Shown here in pieces: positions 54,420-64,000 of a DNA stretch of 64,000 bases. The position numbers were made by a program, and so were the translations under genes. The stretch comes from Thecaphora thlaspeos (lineage: Eukaryota > Basidiomycota > Ustilaginomycetes > Urocystidales > Glomosporiaceae): assembly GCA_900291925.1 (NCBI GenBank), contig UWYS01000029.1, positions 372,001 through 436,000 on the forward strand. Reading direction: 5' to 3'. Each line of letters starts with the position of its first letter. Positions within the stretch are counted from its first letter, which is position 1. The notes below the pieces were generated by a model. That model saw only the letters and a program-made list of their open reading frames with translations. It was not told the DNA's origin and did no database searches.

Positions 54420-54734
54420 GGTGCGTGGGTGGTGGTGCTGAGAGTGACGGCACGCGCAAAGGCGGCCGTTTTCAGGGTCGGCACATTGGTCCCTCGGCTT
54501 CCCAAAGTGGGCCGGCCCGTATCACGCGCGCCAATTTGTGGAGACGAAACCGAAGTTTATTCGCGCGAGAAAATAATTCGTCGACACGGTTATAGCGAGA
54601 ACGCCGCGGGTCAGCCGCGACAGCGGATCCGAACCCTCCACACGCTACGAGCGACGGTGCACGTCCACCGCCCCATCACCACACTCATTCCCACACCGCC
54701 CTCACTTCCTCACGTACACTCGCAACTCAACACA
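54420..54734. other. Divergent promoter RING / TMEM14
   Basis: Short upstream region shared by the RING gene (minus) and the TMEM14 gene (plus). No other feature seen. Confidence 0.35.
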
Positions 54735-55274
54735 ATGTCCGAGCACATCGCATTCACCATGTCTGCCCTCTGCGGCTTGGGCGGTCTGATGGGATTCGCA
54801 AAGACTCGGTCAATCCCCTCGCTCATTGCCGGTGTCGGTGTTGGAGCTCTCGTAAGTCCTCTTTCATCCCTCCCTCGCACTTCCTTCTCTGTCCTCCAGT
54901 TTGTTCGTTAGCTGACTTCGACAAGGACAACTTGTTTCTGGCTATACCGGCGATGATTCCGACGTGGTAAAATGGCAGTACGCCGTATCCGCAGCTCGGA
55001 TCAAAAACGGAGGAGATTACGGCTACGAGCTAGCTACAGCGACTTCTGCCATTTTGCTCGGTTCTTCGGCCCCCAGGTTCGTCAAAGGTCCCGTACCAAA
55101 GGCTTTGACCGCTACCTCTATCCTTGCGTTGGCCTACTATGGAAAGAAGGTACGTGCTTCCTCTTAAATGCCCCCCCCCCCCGGTGTATGGCATCCAGAG
55201 CGAGACTGATTTTGGCGCTCTTTTACCCTTTCCTTCGAATTGCGTCGGTGTAGGTCTACGACTTTAGGCAGTAG
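54735..55274 (+). CDS. TMEM14 family small membrane protein
   Basis: Exons 54735-54851, 54979-55149 and 55254-55274, all phase 0; 102 residues. The chain has the TMEM14/UPF0136 pattern of helices: FTMSALCGLGGLMGFAKTRS, IPSLIAGVGVGALYAVSAAR, then GYELATATSAILLGSSAPRF and KALTATSILALAYYGKK, ending VYDFRQ. It lines up well with yeast YJR085C, including the length. Family knowledge: multi-pass proteins of mitochondria or other inner membranes; vertebrate TMEM14C is linked to porphyrin handling. Exact role in fungi unknown. The intron 1 acceptor at 54978 was chosen because it alone restores family sequence and frame. Intron 2 contains a C13 run. Confidence 0.88.
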
Positions 55275-55826
55275 GACCTTGTTCCTGCTGATTCATCAAG
55301 CTGAACCCCCCAACCAGGATTCTCTGAGAACCGGTCCCCTTTGCCAGCCTCTCCATGTTGTACGCCCTACGTCTCGCTACCGAATTTTGACCACCACTTC
55401 GTATTGCATCGCCCCATCGCATTTCCACCCCGGAGCAACACCTACGGGCCTCCGCGACTTCACAACCACCCCGAGTACGCAGACTGCGAAACGAGTTCAA
55501 AGGTAACCGCAACACTCTACCAATCAACAAACGACGGTAGTTGGCTGAACGCGAGGGCCAAGGACATGCTAGAGCTCGCCGAAGATACACAAGATGGAGA
55601 AAGAGAAGTCCTTCCTGCCTCCGAGGCCAGTCTGGTTTCCTCGATGCGAGGCGAAGACAGCGCCGGCCCTACAAGGATGGTCCGACACGTCTCGGTACGT
55701 GCGTGCAGTGTCACGGGTCAAGGAGCGAGGGCGAACAGAGGCATCGCCGAGATGATGCAAAGAATGCGCGCTAACAGGTGTAGGTATAGTTGGTTCCGTA
55801 TCTCATCGCCAATTTCATCGGCTCCG
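55275..55826. other. Convergent 3' region
   Basis: 3' flanks of the TMEM14 gene (plus) and the next membrane-protein gene (minus). No gene recognised. Confidence 0.35.
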
Positions 55827-57996
55827 TCACGGCTCAGGTCGATCAGACGGCGCAGTAGCACCGGCAGGCGGCGAGGTCCACCCTCCGTACTGTGGCGGCA
55901 GCTCTTCCAGCGCCCCTTCGCCATCGCTCTCGGGCTGCGGCAACGGTCCCCCGTCGGAATGCATCACCACCCTACGTGTCGCCGCGGCAGACGCAGCTGC
56001 AGCGTGCGACGATTCCTCTTCGTCGCCCGGCAACGGCGTCTTTCTCGGTAACGGTCCGGCCCCAGAGGTCGACTTTGCACCACCGCCGAGGCTAGGGTAC
56101 TGGTCGGCGTGCGATGGTGGGATGTCGTCGTTTGTCGTCCTCAGCCTGTACGAACCCATCGCCGCACCACCGGCGGAACCGTGCGAGTCGGACCGGTGTC
56201 GATCGCCGTACGCGAATGCCGGCTGTGGATTGGTGAGCGGCGACGTGGCCGGGCTGGCAAGGAGGCCGTGGTTAGATCCGAACGAGTGCGACGACGTCGG
56301 TCGGTGACCCGTGCTGTTGTTCGAGCTAGGCGCCCGCGCCATGCCCGCCGCTGCCAGCAAATCTCCGTACTGTCCAGCTCCAGCTCCGTCCTGCTCTTGC
56401 GCGTGCGACGGCGACGGCGAGTGCGGGTAGGCGCCGCCGCCACCCGCCGCGCTACCGCCGAAGCTGTTGTTCCGGCTGGCCCGACTCGTCATCTCGTGCT
56501 GGCCAGGCTGGAAGTCTTCCGGCGACGACGTCGTCTGGTAGGTAAACGGCGAGACTGAGTACGACTGCTGCACGCCGGGACCGCGGTGGCTTGCGATGCG
56601 CGAGCGTCGTCGGGCTGCAGCAACAGCGCCGAGACTGTGCGAGCCGCCGCCACCGCCGCCCTCGTCCTCGTCGCCGTCAAGGTCGACGAAGTGTACGTCT
56701 TCTTTGCGTGCCTCTTCCTTCTGCTTCTTCTGCCGCCTCTTGAACAGCAAAAAGGCAATCAGCAAGCCGATTACGATGGCCACGGCGATGGCGCCTCCTA
56801 TGGCGCCTCCCGCGATTGCACCGACATTGCTGCCCCCGCCGCTGTCGGTCTTTGGCGTGTAGCCCGTTTCGTTGATTGCGCCGGACAGGTCGCGGAACAT
56901 CTGCGGGTTGGTCGCAGGCGGCATAGCATAGGAGGTGTTCCGGCCGGCGAGCCTGTAGCCGGCCTGAATGCAGTCACTCTTCGTCGAAGCGGCCGTCGTG
57001 TAGAGCTCGGAGCCGCCGCCACTGGCGCCGCCAAGCGCGTCGCCCAGGATGACCTGGAACTGCGTATCGGCGGCAAAGGGAACGACGGTTTCGTAGATGA
57101 ACGACGACGTGTTGAGCGTCGCCCTCCTTGGGATGTTGACGGTGATGGGGTTGCCGCCGATCGGGATCCACTGCAGAGCGTGGAACAAAGGAAGGACGGT
57201 ATAAGGTGGTATGCGAGGTCTCGATTGGTCAGTCAGATGCTCGGCGAGGAGGAAAGAAAGGTGTGACCCCGGCAAATCGCGAGTATGAGGGTAGAGTAGA
57301 GTGAGGGGGAAAGCGGTGCACTCACAGTGATGCTAAAGGGTGCGGTCCCGCGCTGGTCGATGTTGTAGAAGCGAACGGTCCCGCACTGCTCCATGGTTGC
57401 TCGCGAGTTCTGCGGGTCGCCGGCCCAGAGCCATGCTGGGCTCGATGTGAAGGGGTTGCAAGGACCGGTGTTTGCGCCGTTGGGCATCGATATGCCAAGC
57501 GGACGAGCTGTAGCGTGCGTCGGGCGAGGAGAAGGCAAGGGGTTAGATTGGCGAAGGGTGAGCGTCAGACTAAGGAGCTGTCGCCACGCCGGAGAACGCT
57601 GCCGACCGCGTTGTGGCCAGAGTAGAGCTGCCGCGTTTGCTACTCACAGCTGTTGCCGTTCCCCTTGCTATCGGCTAACGCTACGATGTAGCTCTGGAAC
57701 CCGATGGCAGGCGGCGGTACAACATACTGAAACGTCAGCTCGCTCTCATTTGGCTGGTAGTCGCTGGGAATCTGGAAGCTGTCGGCGGATCCTCGGATGC
57801 CCGAAATCCAGACAGTGTAAGGGTACGCGTCCTGCTCTGGTGTCCATGTGACGTTAAGAGGAGTGCAGACCTGACTAGCAGAAGTGCGGATGTCGAGCTC
57901 TGCCGCCTCGCCGAAGCTGCTGCCACCGATGAGCGCCCATATGGCGGTCAGCGCGGCCGGCGAGCCGGTGGATCGGGAGCGAGGATATCTCGGCAT
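55827..57996 (-). CDS. Single-pass membrane protein, unknown ectodomain
   Basis: Exons 57996-57648, 57507-57326 and 57170-55827 give 624 residues. A weak N-terminal hydrophobic stretch (ALTAIWALIGGSSFGEA) may be the signal peptide. The ectodomain (about 30-300) looks like two beta-sandwich repeats with paired cysteines: VCTPLNVTWTPEQDAYPYTV, LTFQYVVPP, then GPCNPFTSSPAWLWAG and WIPIGGNPITVNIPRR. N-glycosylation sites are present. A Gly/Ala/Ile transmembrane helix (AIAVAIVIGLLIAFLLF) is followed by the stop-transfer KRRQKKQKEEARKED and a Ser/Gly/His-rich cytosolic tail. The layout recurs in basidiomycete surface proteins of unknown function. It shares the general plan of the mucin-like protein at 48-51 kb but no clear sequence. 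Confidence 0.82.
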
Positions 57997-59102
57997 GACG
58001 GGCTAGAGGGCGGTGGGCCGTGTCGGAGCGTAAAGCGATGGGGTGCCGGCTAGCCGGACGAGATACGGCGTCGAGTCCGATACGTCGTTGTGCGGCGAGA
58101 AGTGAGGACGCGAGCGAAGGTCAGAGGGGAACCACGGCCAAGTGGAAGGCGGGGATGGATGGCCTGGGCCCGATAGCCACGAGGGAATGCAACGGCGGGC
58201 GAGTTGATTGGCTAGCGCGGGATATCAAGCCGGTGACGCCTGTCAGTGATCCTTGCTCGGACGTGGTGGGAGGGCCAGAAGGCGGTCCAAAGGAAGGTGC
58301 AGCGTGCCGACTTCGCAACGATGGACAAAGAGACAAGGGGGAAAGGAGCAGGGTGCGATCAGACTCGGTAGAGAAGATGCTGGGGTAGGTCTCGCCAGGA
58401 GGGACGTGGAGGGGACGAGGTGACGAGGGGAGAGATGGTGGCGGTGGCGTCGACGGTGGGGGTAGTGGTGTGGAAGAGGGAGGTGATGGCGGTAGTGATG
58501 AAGGCTGTGATGGATCGCTGTCGGCGCGCTTCCGAGCGCAGTGGGATGGGGGCAGGCCGTGGTGGGCGTTTGACGGTGGACGGTTGCGTGTGGTTGTCGC
58601 CGGCGCCAAGCGTCAAGGAGGAGCGAGAGGGAAGCTGGAAGGTCTCGGCATTTTGCGAAAGGCTTACTACTCTGTAGCTTGGGGCAGCGCCGGCCATTCT
58701 TGCTGTACTGTAAACAATTCTGGACACCACAGGCTGTACGTTTAGCTGCAGCGCTACGCTGCTCTGCGCCTGTCTTTGTGCATGCAAGGTGGGGGCCACC
58801 GGCCGTTCCGGCGACGAAATGCAAGAAAAGTCGCCGGATCTCCCGCGCTGGGCTGGGCTGAGTAAGAAGGGACAAAAGGCGCCGAGACTTGACTAGCACG
58901 CAACGCGACAAGGCGACCACCCGAACAGTGCGCAACGGTACGCGGTGACCACGTACGGTGTTCCGGATCGTCGCCGCATATACATACACTTGGCCTCTCT
59001 CCATTCGCTCCACACTCGCACACATCATCTTCGTCCATATCTTCTCGAGCGCTCGTCCCATTTTATCGTCTCTGACCTCGTCTGGCCGCGGACTGCGCCG
59101 CT
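57997..59102. other. Intergenic region
   Basis: Upstream flank of the membrane-protein gene and 3' flank of PIK1 (both minus). GGT/GTG-rich patches at 58400-58600 generate long shadow frames. No gene supported. Confidence 0.4.
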
Positions 59103-62100
59103 CTAGAGCACGCCCTCCGTCAGACGCTGGTACATATCGTACAGCCGGGTGAACGCGCTTCCCGCCGAGCTCAGGATCAGCTTGTCGACGTACTCGTCGC
59201 ACTGGCTCTGACTCAGCGCTAGCTGGAACCGGTCGCGCAGGTTCGACGCCGTCAAGTCGCCCAGCGCAAAGCACGGCAGTTTCGAATCTGGTCCATCCCG
59301 ATTCGTTACATGTATGGGTCAGCGATCGTCGAGCGTGCACGGTAACGAACGAGACGGGAGGACAGGCAGGCGGAAGAGCCGGCGGCTGGGACGCACCTTT
59401 GGACATGAGCTCGATCAGCATAATGATCCGCTCGGCATGCTTGCGCACATCGCGGAAGCCGGACCGCATCAGCTGCTTGAACTCTTCGAACTTGGTCGAC
59501 TCGAGCCCGCCCAGGATGTCGATGTACTCCTGCGGCATCTTGAACGGCGCCGCCTCGAACCCTACACCGCCAGGAGAGATGCCCAGCATGAAGCCAAAGT
59601 CGATGTCTGTTGCAGGAGAGGGACGCAGACAAGCCGCATTCAGCAAGTGGATGAAGCAGGCGAGGAGCGAAAGCCGAGGGACTCGCAGTAGACTCACGGA
59701 TAAGATGACCCTCGCTGTCAACGAGGATGTTGCCGTTGTGTCGGTCCTTGATCTGCAAAAGGTACGAGATGATTGAGTAGGCCGCCAGCGACTCGAGGAA
59801 GCGGTCGCGCGCCTTGTTGAACTTGGCCGACGACGGCTCCCCGTACGTCTACGAGCGGGCAGTGTCACGGCGGGTACGAAATGCAAAGACAAGGTCAGCA
59901 GGCGAGGGCGACCATCGACGCTGTTCCGCGCTCTATCACGCCTCGTCGACACTCACATTGAGAAAGTGGTCGTAGAGGGTATAGTTGGAGAGCTTCTCTT
60001 CGCCAGTGTGCCTCGAGTAAGCCTCCTTCTTGACCGAGTGGATCGACACGGCGTCGGTGATCGTCTCCATCAACCCGGAGCTCTCGCTGGTGGCCAGGAT
60101 GCGGAAATACCGCACCCAGCATCGGCTCCCCGTCTCCTTCCAGATGCGGCCAAACTCGTTGATCAGCTGCACCGCCAGCTGCTCCTGCCGCAGGTCGGCG
60201 CCCGTCTTGACAATGACCGAAAAGACGTCCCACGACGGGAGGTGGCCGTACGGGCTCGAGGCCCGGATGCGCGCCTTTTTTGCGGCCCACGACTCGCCCA
60301 GCATGGCGGCTGAGGGGTCGTCCTTGTTGACGGCGCGCAGGACCGCCTCTTCGTCCTCGGGCCCTGTCGCAGCCGTCGACGATGACGTCGACAACGGACC
60401 TTTTCCGTTGGGCTTGCGGCTGCGGCTGAGGTTCTTGCCGCCTGCCCTCATCCGCTGCGTCCGCTCCTCCTCCAGCGCCATCATCTCCTGCATGATCCGC
60501 TTGCGGATCGCATCGGTGTCGGCCTGCATCAGCCGCGACGAACCGCCACCGCCGCCTCCCACCATCACCTGAGGGCCACCAGGCCGCTCGAAGCCGGCGA
60601 TCGAAGCGCGCGACGCTTCGGAGCCGGTGTGGAGGTGCGTGTTGACGCCCGCCGTGCCCTGTCCGATGTCACTCTTCTCGCCTGTCGTAGCACCGCCACT
60701 GCTGGCGCTGGAGCCGTACCAATTGGTAGGGACGATCCAGCTGCTCCAGCCACCCTGCGCGTTTGAGCTCACGTTGGGTCCGTAGTTGACCATCGGATGG
60801 GCCGCCGCGTTGGTGCTCTTGTTGAGCTGCGACAACATCACGGCCGCCGTCCGCATGCGCTCCGAGTACTCGTCGAGCGAGAAGCTCTTGCGCCGGCTCA
60901 AGGTCGCCGCGGCCGCCACCGTCCCGCCCTTTTCGCGTGCATAGGTCCAGGTGGCGGCGTCGTGGACCTTGTTGCGTTCTGCCAGGTCGTCTTCCTCGTC
61001 GCTCGACGTCGGCTCCTTTTCCTCGCCGAACGCGGCCAGGTCAGAGCCGTAGGCCTGCTCCGTCAGGTCGATCTCTTCCTCGTCCTCGGCGGGCAGCGGG
61101 GTGCTTGGCGACCGTGGCGACATCGCATTGGGTTGTGGCGTCTCTGGCCTGCGCTGCTCATTGGCCGACGGGGCAAGTTCGCCGTTGTCGCCACCCATCC
61201 TCGGCGTCATAACCCCGCCTGGCGTGTCCGGCCGCGAAGCCATGCCACCATCCGCCGCAGGGTCGTTCGACTCACCGCCGCTGCCGGCGATGCCCCCCTG
61301 TCCGTCGAAGAGTGTGTTGGTCACGATGACAGGCAGGTCGGCCGGCGAGGCATTCTTACGCCTACGGATGTCCTCCTCGGTCACCAAACGCCGGAGTGTC
61401 TCGCGGTTCTGTCGGCGGTCCGGGTCAAAGTCGAGGTCATTGTTGAGCACCTCGACGTTGAGGAGGTAAGGAACACGGTCGGCCGAGTTGAGCACGACAG
61501 CCTCGCCTGGGTTGATACGGATCACGCGGTGGTGGCGCTTGGGCTGGGCCGACGTTGTGGCGCCTTCCTTTTCGTCTGCGGTGCACCAGACGGGGAAGCA
61601 TACCTCGGCCGGCAGCTTGTGGTTGAGTGCCGTCAGCTCGGCCCGCAGCGCGGAGAGCCGCGCCGGCTTGGGCAGCGGCAGCAGCCGGGCCGAGATGTCC
61701 TGCAGCGTCAGCAGGAACTGCGTCTGGGCGCGGCAGTATTTGGAACGCAGCAGCCGCCGCCGCGCATCGTGGTCGTACAGCGAGAGCATGGCCTCCTTGT
61801 GTGCCTGCGAGTCGGTAGGCAGCGCGGCCGACGAGGAAAAGGCTGAAAGCGAGCCCCTCGCCGCCACCAGGTTGGGGACCGACTTGGAGCTGGCCGCCTT
61901 CTTGGCAAAGACCAGGTTGCGGTGGTTGCCTTGGCGATGCCAGGCCGGAGGCTCGAGCGGTGCCTTGCTGCGCTGCGAGAGTCCGGCCTCGCCCTGGCCG
62001 AACACCTCTCCGACCGCGGCGGCCGCCTTGTCGCGGAAGCCGCTGAAGCCGGCAGCAAATGTCGCAAAGGGGTTGGGTTGCTGCTGCTTGGCGTTGGCGG

Positions 62101-63028
62101 TAGGGGCGAGCGAGCCGCCCGAGGTGGGCAGGGTCGTCGAAGACGCTGAGCCAGCCGCAGTCGCTGGCGGCATCGTCCCTGCGCGAATCATCGGTCTCGT
62201 CCCTGCCGCCGCCGCAGCTGCTGTCGATGCAGTCCGCTTTAAGCCAGGCTTCTTCTGCGTCAAGCCATCTGGCGCGCCGTGGCTGTTCTCGGGAAGAGCG
62301 TTAGAATCAGGGGCCGGTGGCTGCGGGCCCTCGTCGTCTTCATCTGCGCTATCGCCGGCGTCGAACTTTGCCGTAAGGTCGTCTTGATCGTCGTCGTCAT
62401 CTTCCTGTTCCTCTGCTGCAGTGGCTCTGGCAGTGAAGGCTCCGTCCATGCTGTCTGGCTTCTTTCTAGCCTGCTCGATGGCGATCCTGGCGGAGACGTT
62501 GGCGAGCCTGGGCATGCCCGGTACGCTCGCCAGGACGGCGCCGATGCCGACTACGCTGGCGAGCGGGTTGAGCGGCGAGATCTTTGCCAAGGGGCGACGG
62601 CCGGAGAGGGACGAACTGCTGGCGTAGGGCGACGATGTGGTGGCGCGCAGCGGGTCGTCAAAGAGGATGCGTTGGCACTTGTTGAAGATGCGCTGGCAGA
62701 TCTGGAAGGACGCGGTATGCGGCTGCGACGAGAGGTCGTAGAGCGAGGCCTGGAAGTGCCACAGCGTGAAGAGGGCGACGTGGACCGACTCTTCGCACCG
62801 GCGCAAGATGAAGCATTCTAGGGCGCGCGACTCGGAGGTTTTTGTGATGAGGAGGTGGCACAGTTGTGCCCAGTAGAACTCGACCTCTTCGGCGGGAAAG
62901 GCGGTCTCTAGTTGGGATACGAGGTAGTATGTGATCCCGATGTTGTCCGAGTATGTGCGAAGGTAGGAAAGAGCGAGATATGGGCTGAAGTAGTCGCTGT
63001 GGAACAGCCGAAGGAGGAGGCTGGCCAT
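59103..63028 (-). CDS. PIK1: Phosphatidylinositol 4-kinase
   Basis: Exons 63028-59957, 59848-59698, 59606-59397 and 59287-59103 give 1205 residues with exact frame. The N-terminus [20 protein letters not shown] and [15 protein letters not shown] and [19 protein letters not shown] form the helical lipid-kinase-unique domain of type III beta PI4-kinases. The middle is long and Ser/Ala/Pro-rich. The kinase domain is near 910-1205: [39 protein letters not shown], the catalytic loop [20 protein letters not shown] and [15 protein letters not shown]. It makes PI4P at the Golgi and in the nucleus, needed for secretion. The last exon ends [11 protein letters not shown]. Three short introns (about 90-110 bp) cut only the kinase domain. 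Confidence 0.95.
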
Positions 63029-63968
63029 GGCGGTGGTGGTGGTGGTGGTGTGACGGTCGTGTGCTGTGACGGAAAGCGCACGGCAGCAGGGTCCGCTCTA
63101 GCGGCAGACGTGGTGTAGCCTGGCTGATAGGAGAGTGGGATGGTGCCACCAGGACGGCAGGGCGCCATGCGTCGAGATGTCGGCTTCGAGAGAGGCAGAG
63201 GCAGGAAAAGTGGCGGGCCGAGGAAGGCTGCGAAAGAGGCAGCGAGGGAAAGGGAGAGGCGATGCCGGGGTCGAGTGTGGGTGTGGGCGTGGGCGTGGGC
63301 GTGGGCGTGGGCGATGGCGTCTCAGTAGAGACAGAGCGTGAGCCGGCCGCAGCGATAGCGATAGCGACAGTAGAGGGAGTGGCCGGCAGACAGGAGGAGG
63401 GGGGAGGGGGATCGAGGTCGAGGATCGAGGTCGAGGTGGAAGGAGGAGTGAGGCCAGACAGCAACACCTCGAGTCCGCCCAACCGCGCGAGAATAACACA
63501 CGCGCCCGCGACCGCGCCCGCTCTGGCGAGTGCGAAGCGCTGCATTTTTCTCGTGCGGGTGTTGCGGTGGAGCGTCGAGGTGATGGGACCCTCGCCGGCT
63601 CGCCGTCAGTCAGCCACCTTTGCCTGCCACCTTTGCCTTGCCCTCTTCCTTCCTTGACACGCAGCCTCTCCTCGTGCACAGCTTCGCACGCCTCTCTCTC
63701 TCTTCCCCATCCGCCCTCGCCCTCGCCATCGCTCTCGCCGCCACCACCAACACAGCCGTATCCTTCGGCTCTCCCGCCTTCGCCTCGCTCTCGACGCCCC
63801 ACAGCATACGCTCCATCCCTTCCCAGCTCACCTCCATCCCAATGCCCTGCTGAGCTCCTCATCCACTTTCCGCCCGTATCCAGCGACACGGCGGTCGCGA
63901 CATCTGTTTCCCTGCCAGGGTGCTCCAGCCCCTCTCCTTCCGTCTCGCCTCGCTCCTGACTCGCCGTC
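63029..63968. other. Upstream region of PIK1 and of the right-edge gene
   Basis: Divergent region. A GGGCGT tandem stretch (about 63277-63312) lies upstream of PIK1; CT-rich DNA from about 63640 may be the leader of the gene starting at 63969. No gene inside is supported. Confidence 0.4.
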
Positions 63969-64000
63969 ATGTCACAGTCTCATTTCGAGATCGCAGGGAG
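63969..64000 (+). CDS. Possible start of a gene cut by the window edge
   Basis: ATG at 63969 in CGTCATGTC follows about 300 bp of CT-rich leader-like DNA and opens MSQSHFEIAG to the window end. Only ten codons are visible, so this is a suggestion based on context. Confidence 0.3.
   Translation, partial: MSQSHFEIAG

Noticed and set aside
54964..55167. TMEM14 exon 2 starting at 54964 or extending through the intron-like stretch
   Set aside because: Only the acceptor at 54978 restores family sequence (GALYAVSAARIKNGGDYG) and phase.
58243..59952. 569-codon minus-strand frame
   Set aside because: It runs through PIK1 introns and exons in the wrong frame and then into GGT-rich intergenic DNA; only fragments of PIK1 sequence appear by chance of phase.

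Overview
The window is about 64 kb of a GC-rich nuclear fungal genome. Genes have spliceosomal introns of about 60-560 bp with GT...AG ends, intron-containing tRNAs and CT-rich leaders. The proteins are typically fungal: Clp1, lumazine synthase, Kcs1, Pik1 and a bZIP of the Pap1/Yap type. Long Ala/Ser/Gly-rich low-complexity stretches and the overall gene style suggest a basidiomycete, perhaps Ustilaginomycotina. That placement is inference; no rDNA or phylogenetic marker was compared.

Layout. 1-6.0 kb: CLP1 (minus, running off the left edge), tRNA-Gly(GCC) with an intron, a 3-hydroxyisobutyryl-CoA hydrolase (minus) and lumazine synthase (plus). 6.6-14.5 kb: ATP synthase subunit e (minus), beta-NAC (plus), translation factor EF-1 beta (minus, with a U18/snR18-type snoRNA inside its intron) and an ING-family PHD-finger protein (plus). 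14.8-25.5 kb, all minus: a hybrid histidine kinase whose H-box histidine reads as asparagine, a nine-exon malate dehydrogenase ending in the peroxisomal signal SKL, a non-coding island packed with the hexamer CCCGAT/ATCGGG, and a bZIP transcription factor. 25.5-34.9 kb is gene-poor: two near-identical tRNA-Pro(AGG) genes in inverted orientation with a partial third copy, small inverted-repeat sequences, and a complete but inactivated Tc1/mariner-type transposon with 136-bp terminal inverted repeats. That transposon sits inside what looks like the start of a broken gene. 35-47.9 kb: a large Kelch/BTB protein (plus), a small candidate gene with one in-frame stop, inositol hexakisphosphate kinase KCS1 (minus), tRNA-Arg(TCT) (minus) and a short-chain dehydrogenase (plus). 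48.2-63 kb: a mucin-like single-pass membrane protein that I join across an in-frame TGA, a RING/TRAF-type zinc-finger protein, a TMEM14-family protein (plus), a second single-pass membrane protein, and phosphatidylinositol 4-kinase PIK1 (minus). A possible new gene begins at the right edge.

The genes do not form one pathway. They are mostly housekeeping: mRNA 3'-end processing, riboflavin and valine metabolism, ATP synthase, translation, chromatin and inositide signalling. The accessory content is concentrated at 21.4-22.4 kb and 27.7-33.1 kb. Exon boundaries below were worked out by eye from splice consensus, frame and family motifs. Most keep frame exactly and are reliable; exceptions are stated in the entries.
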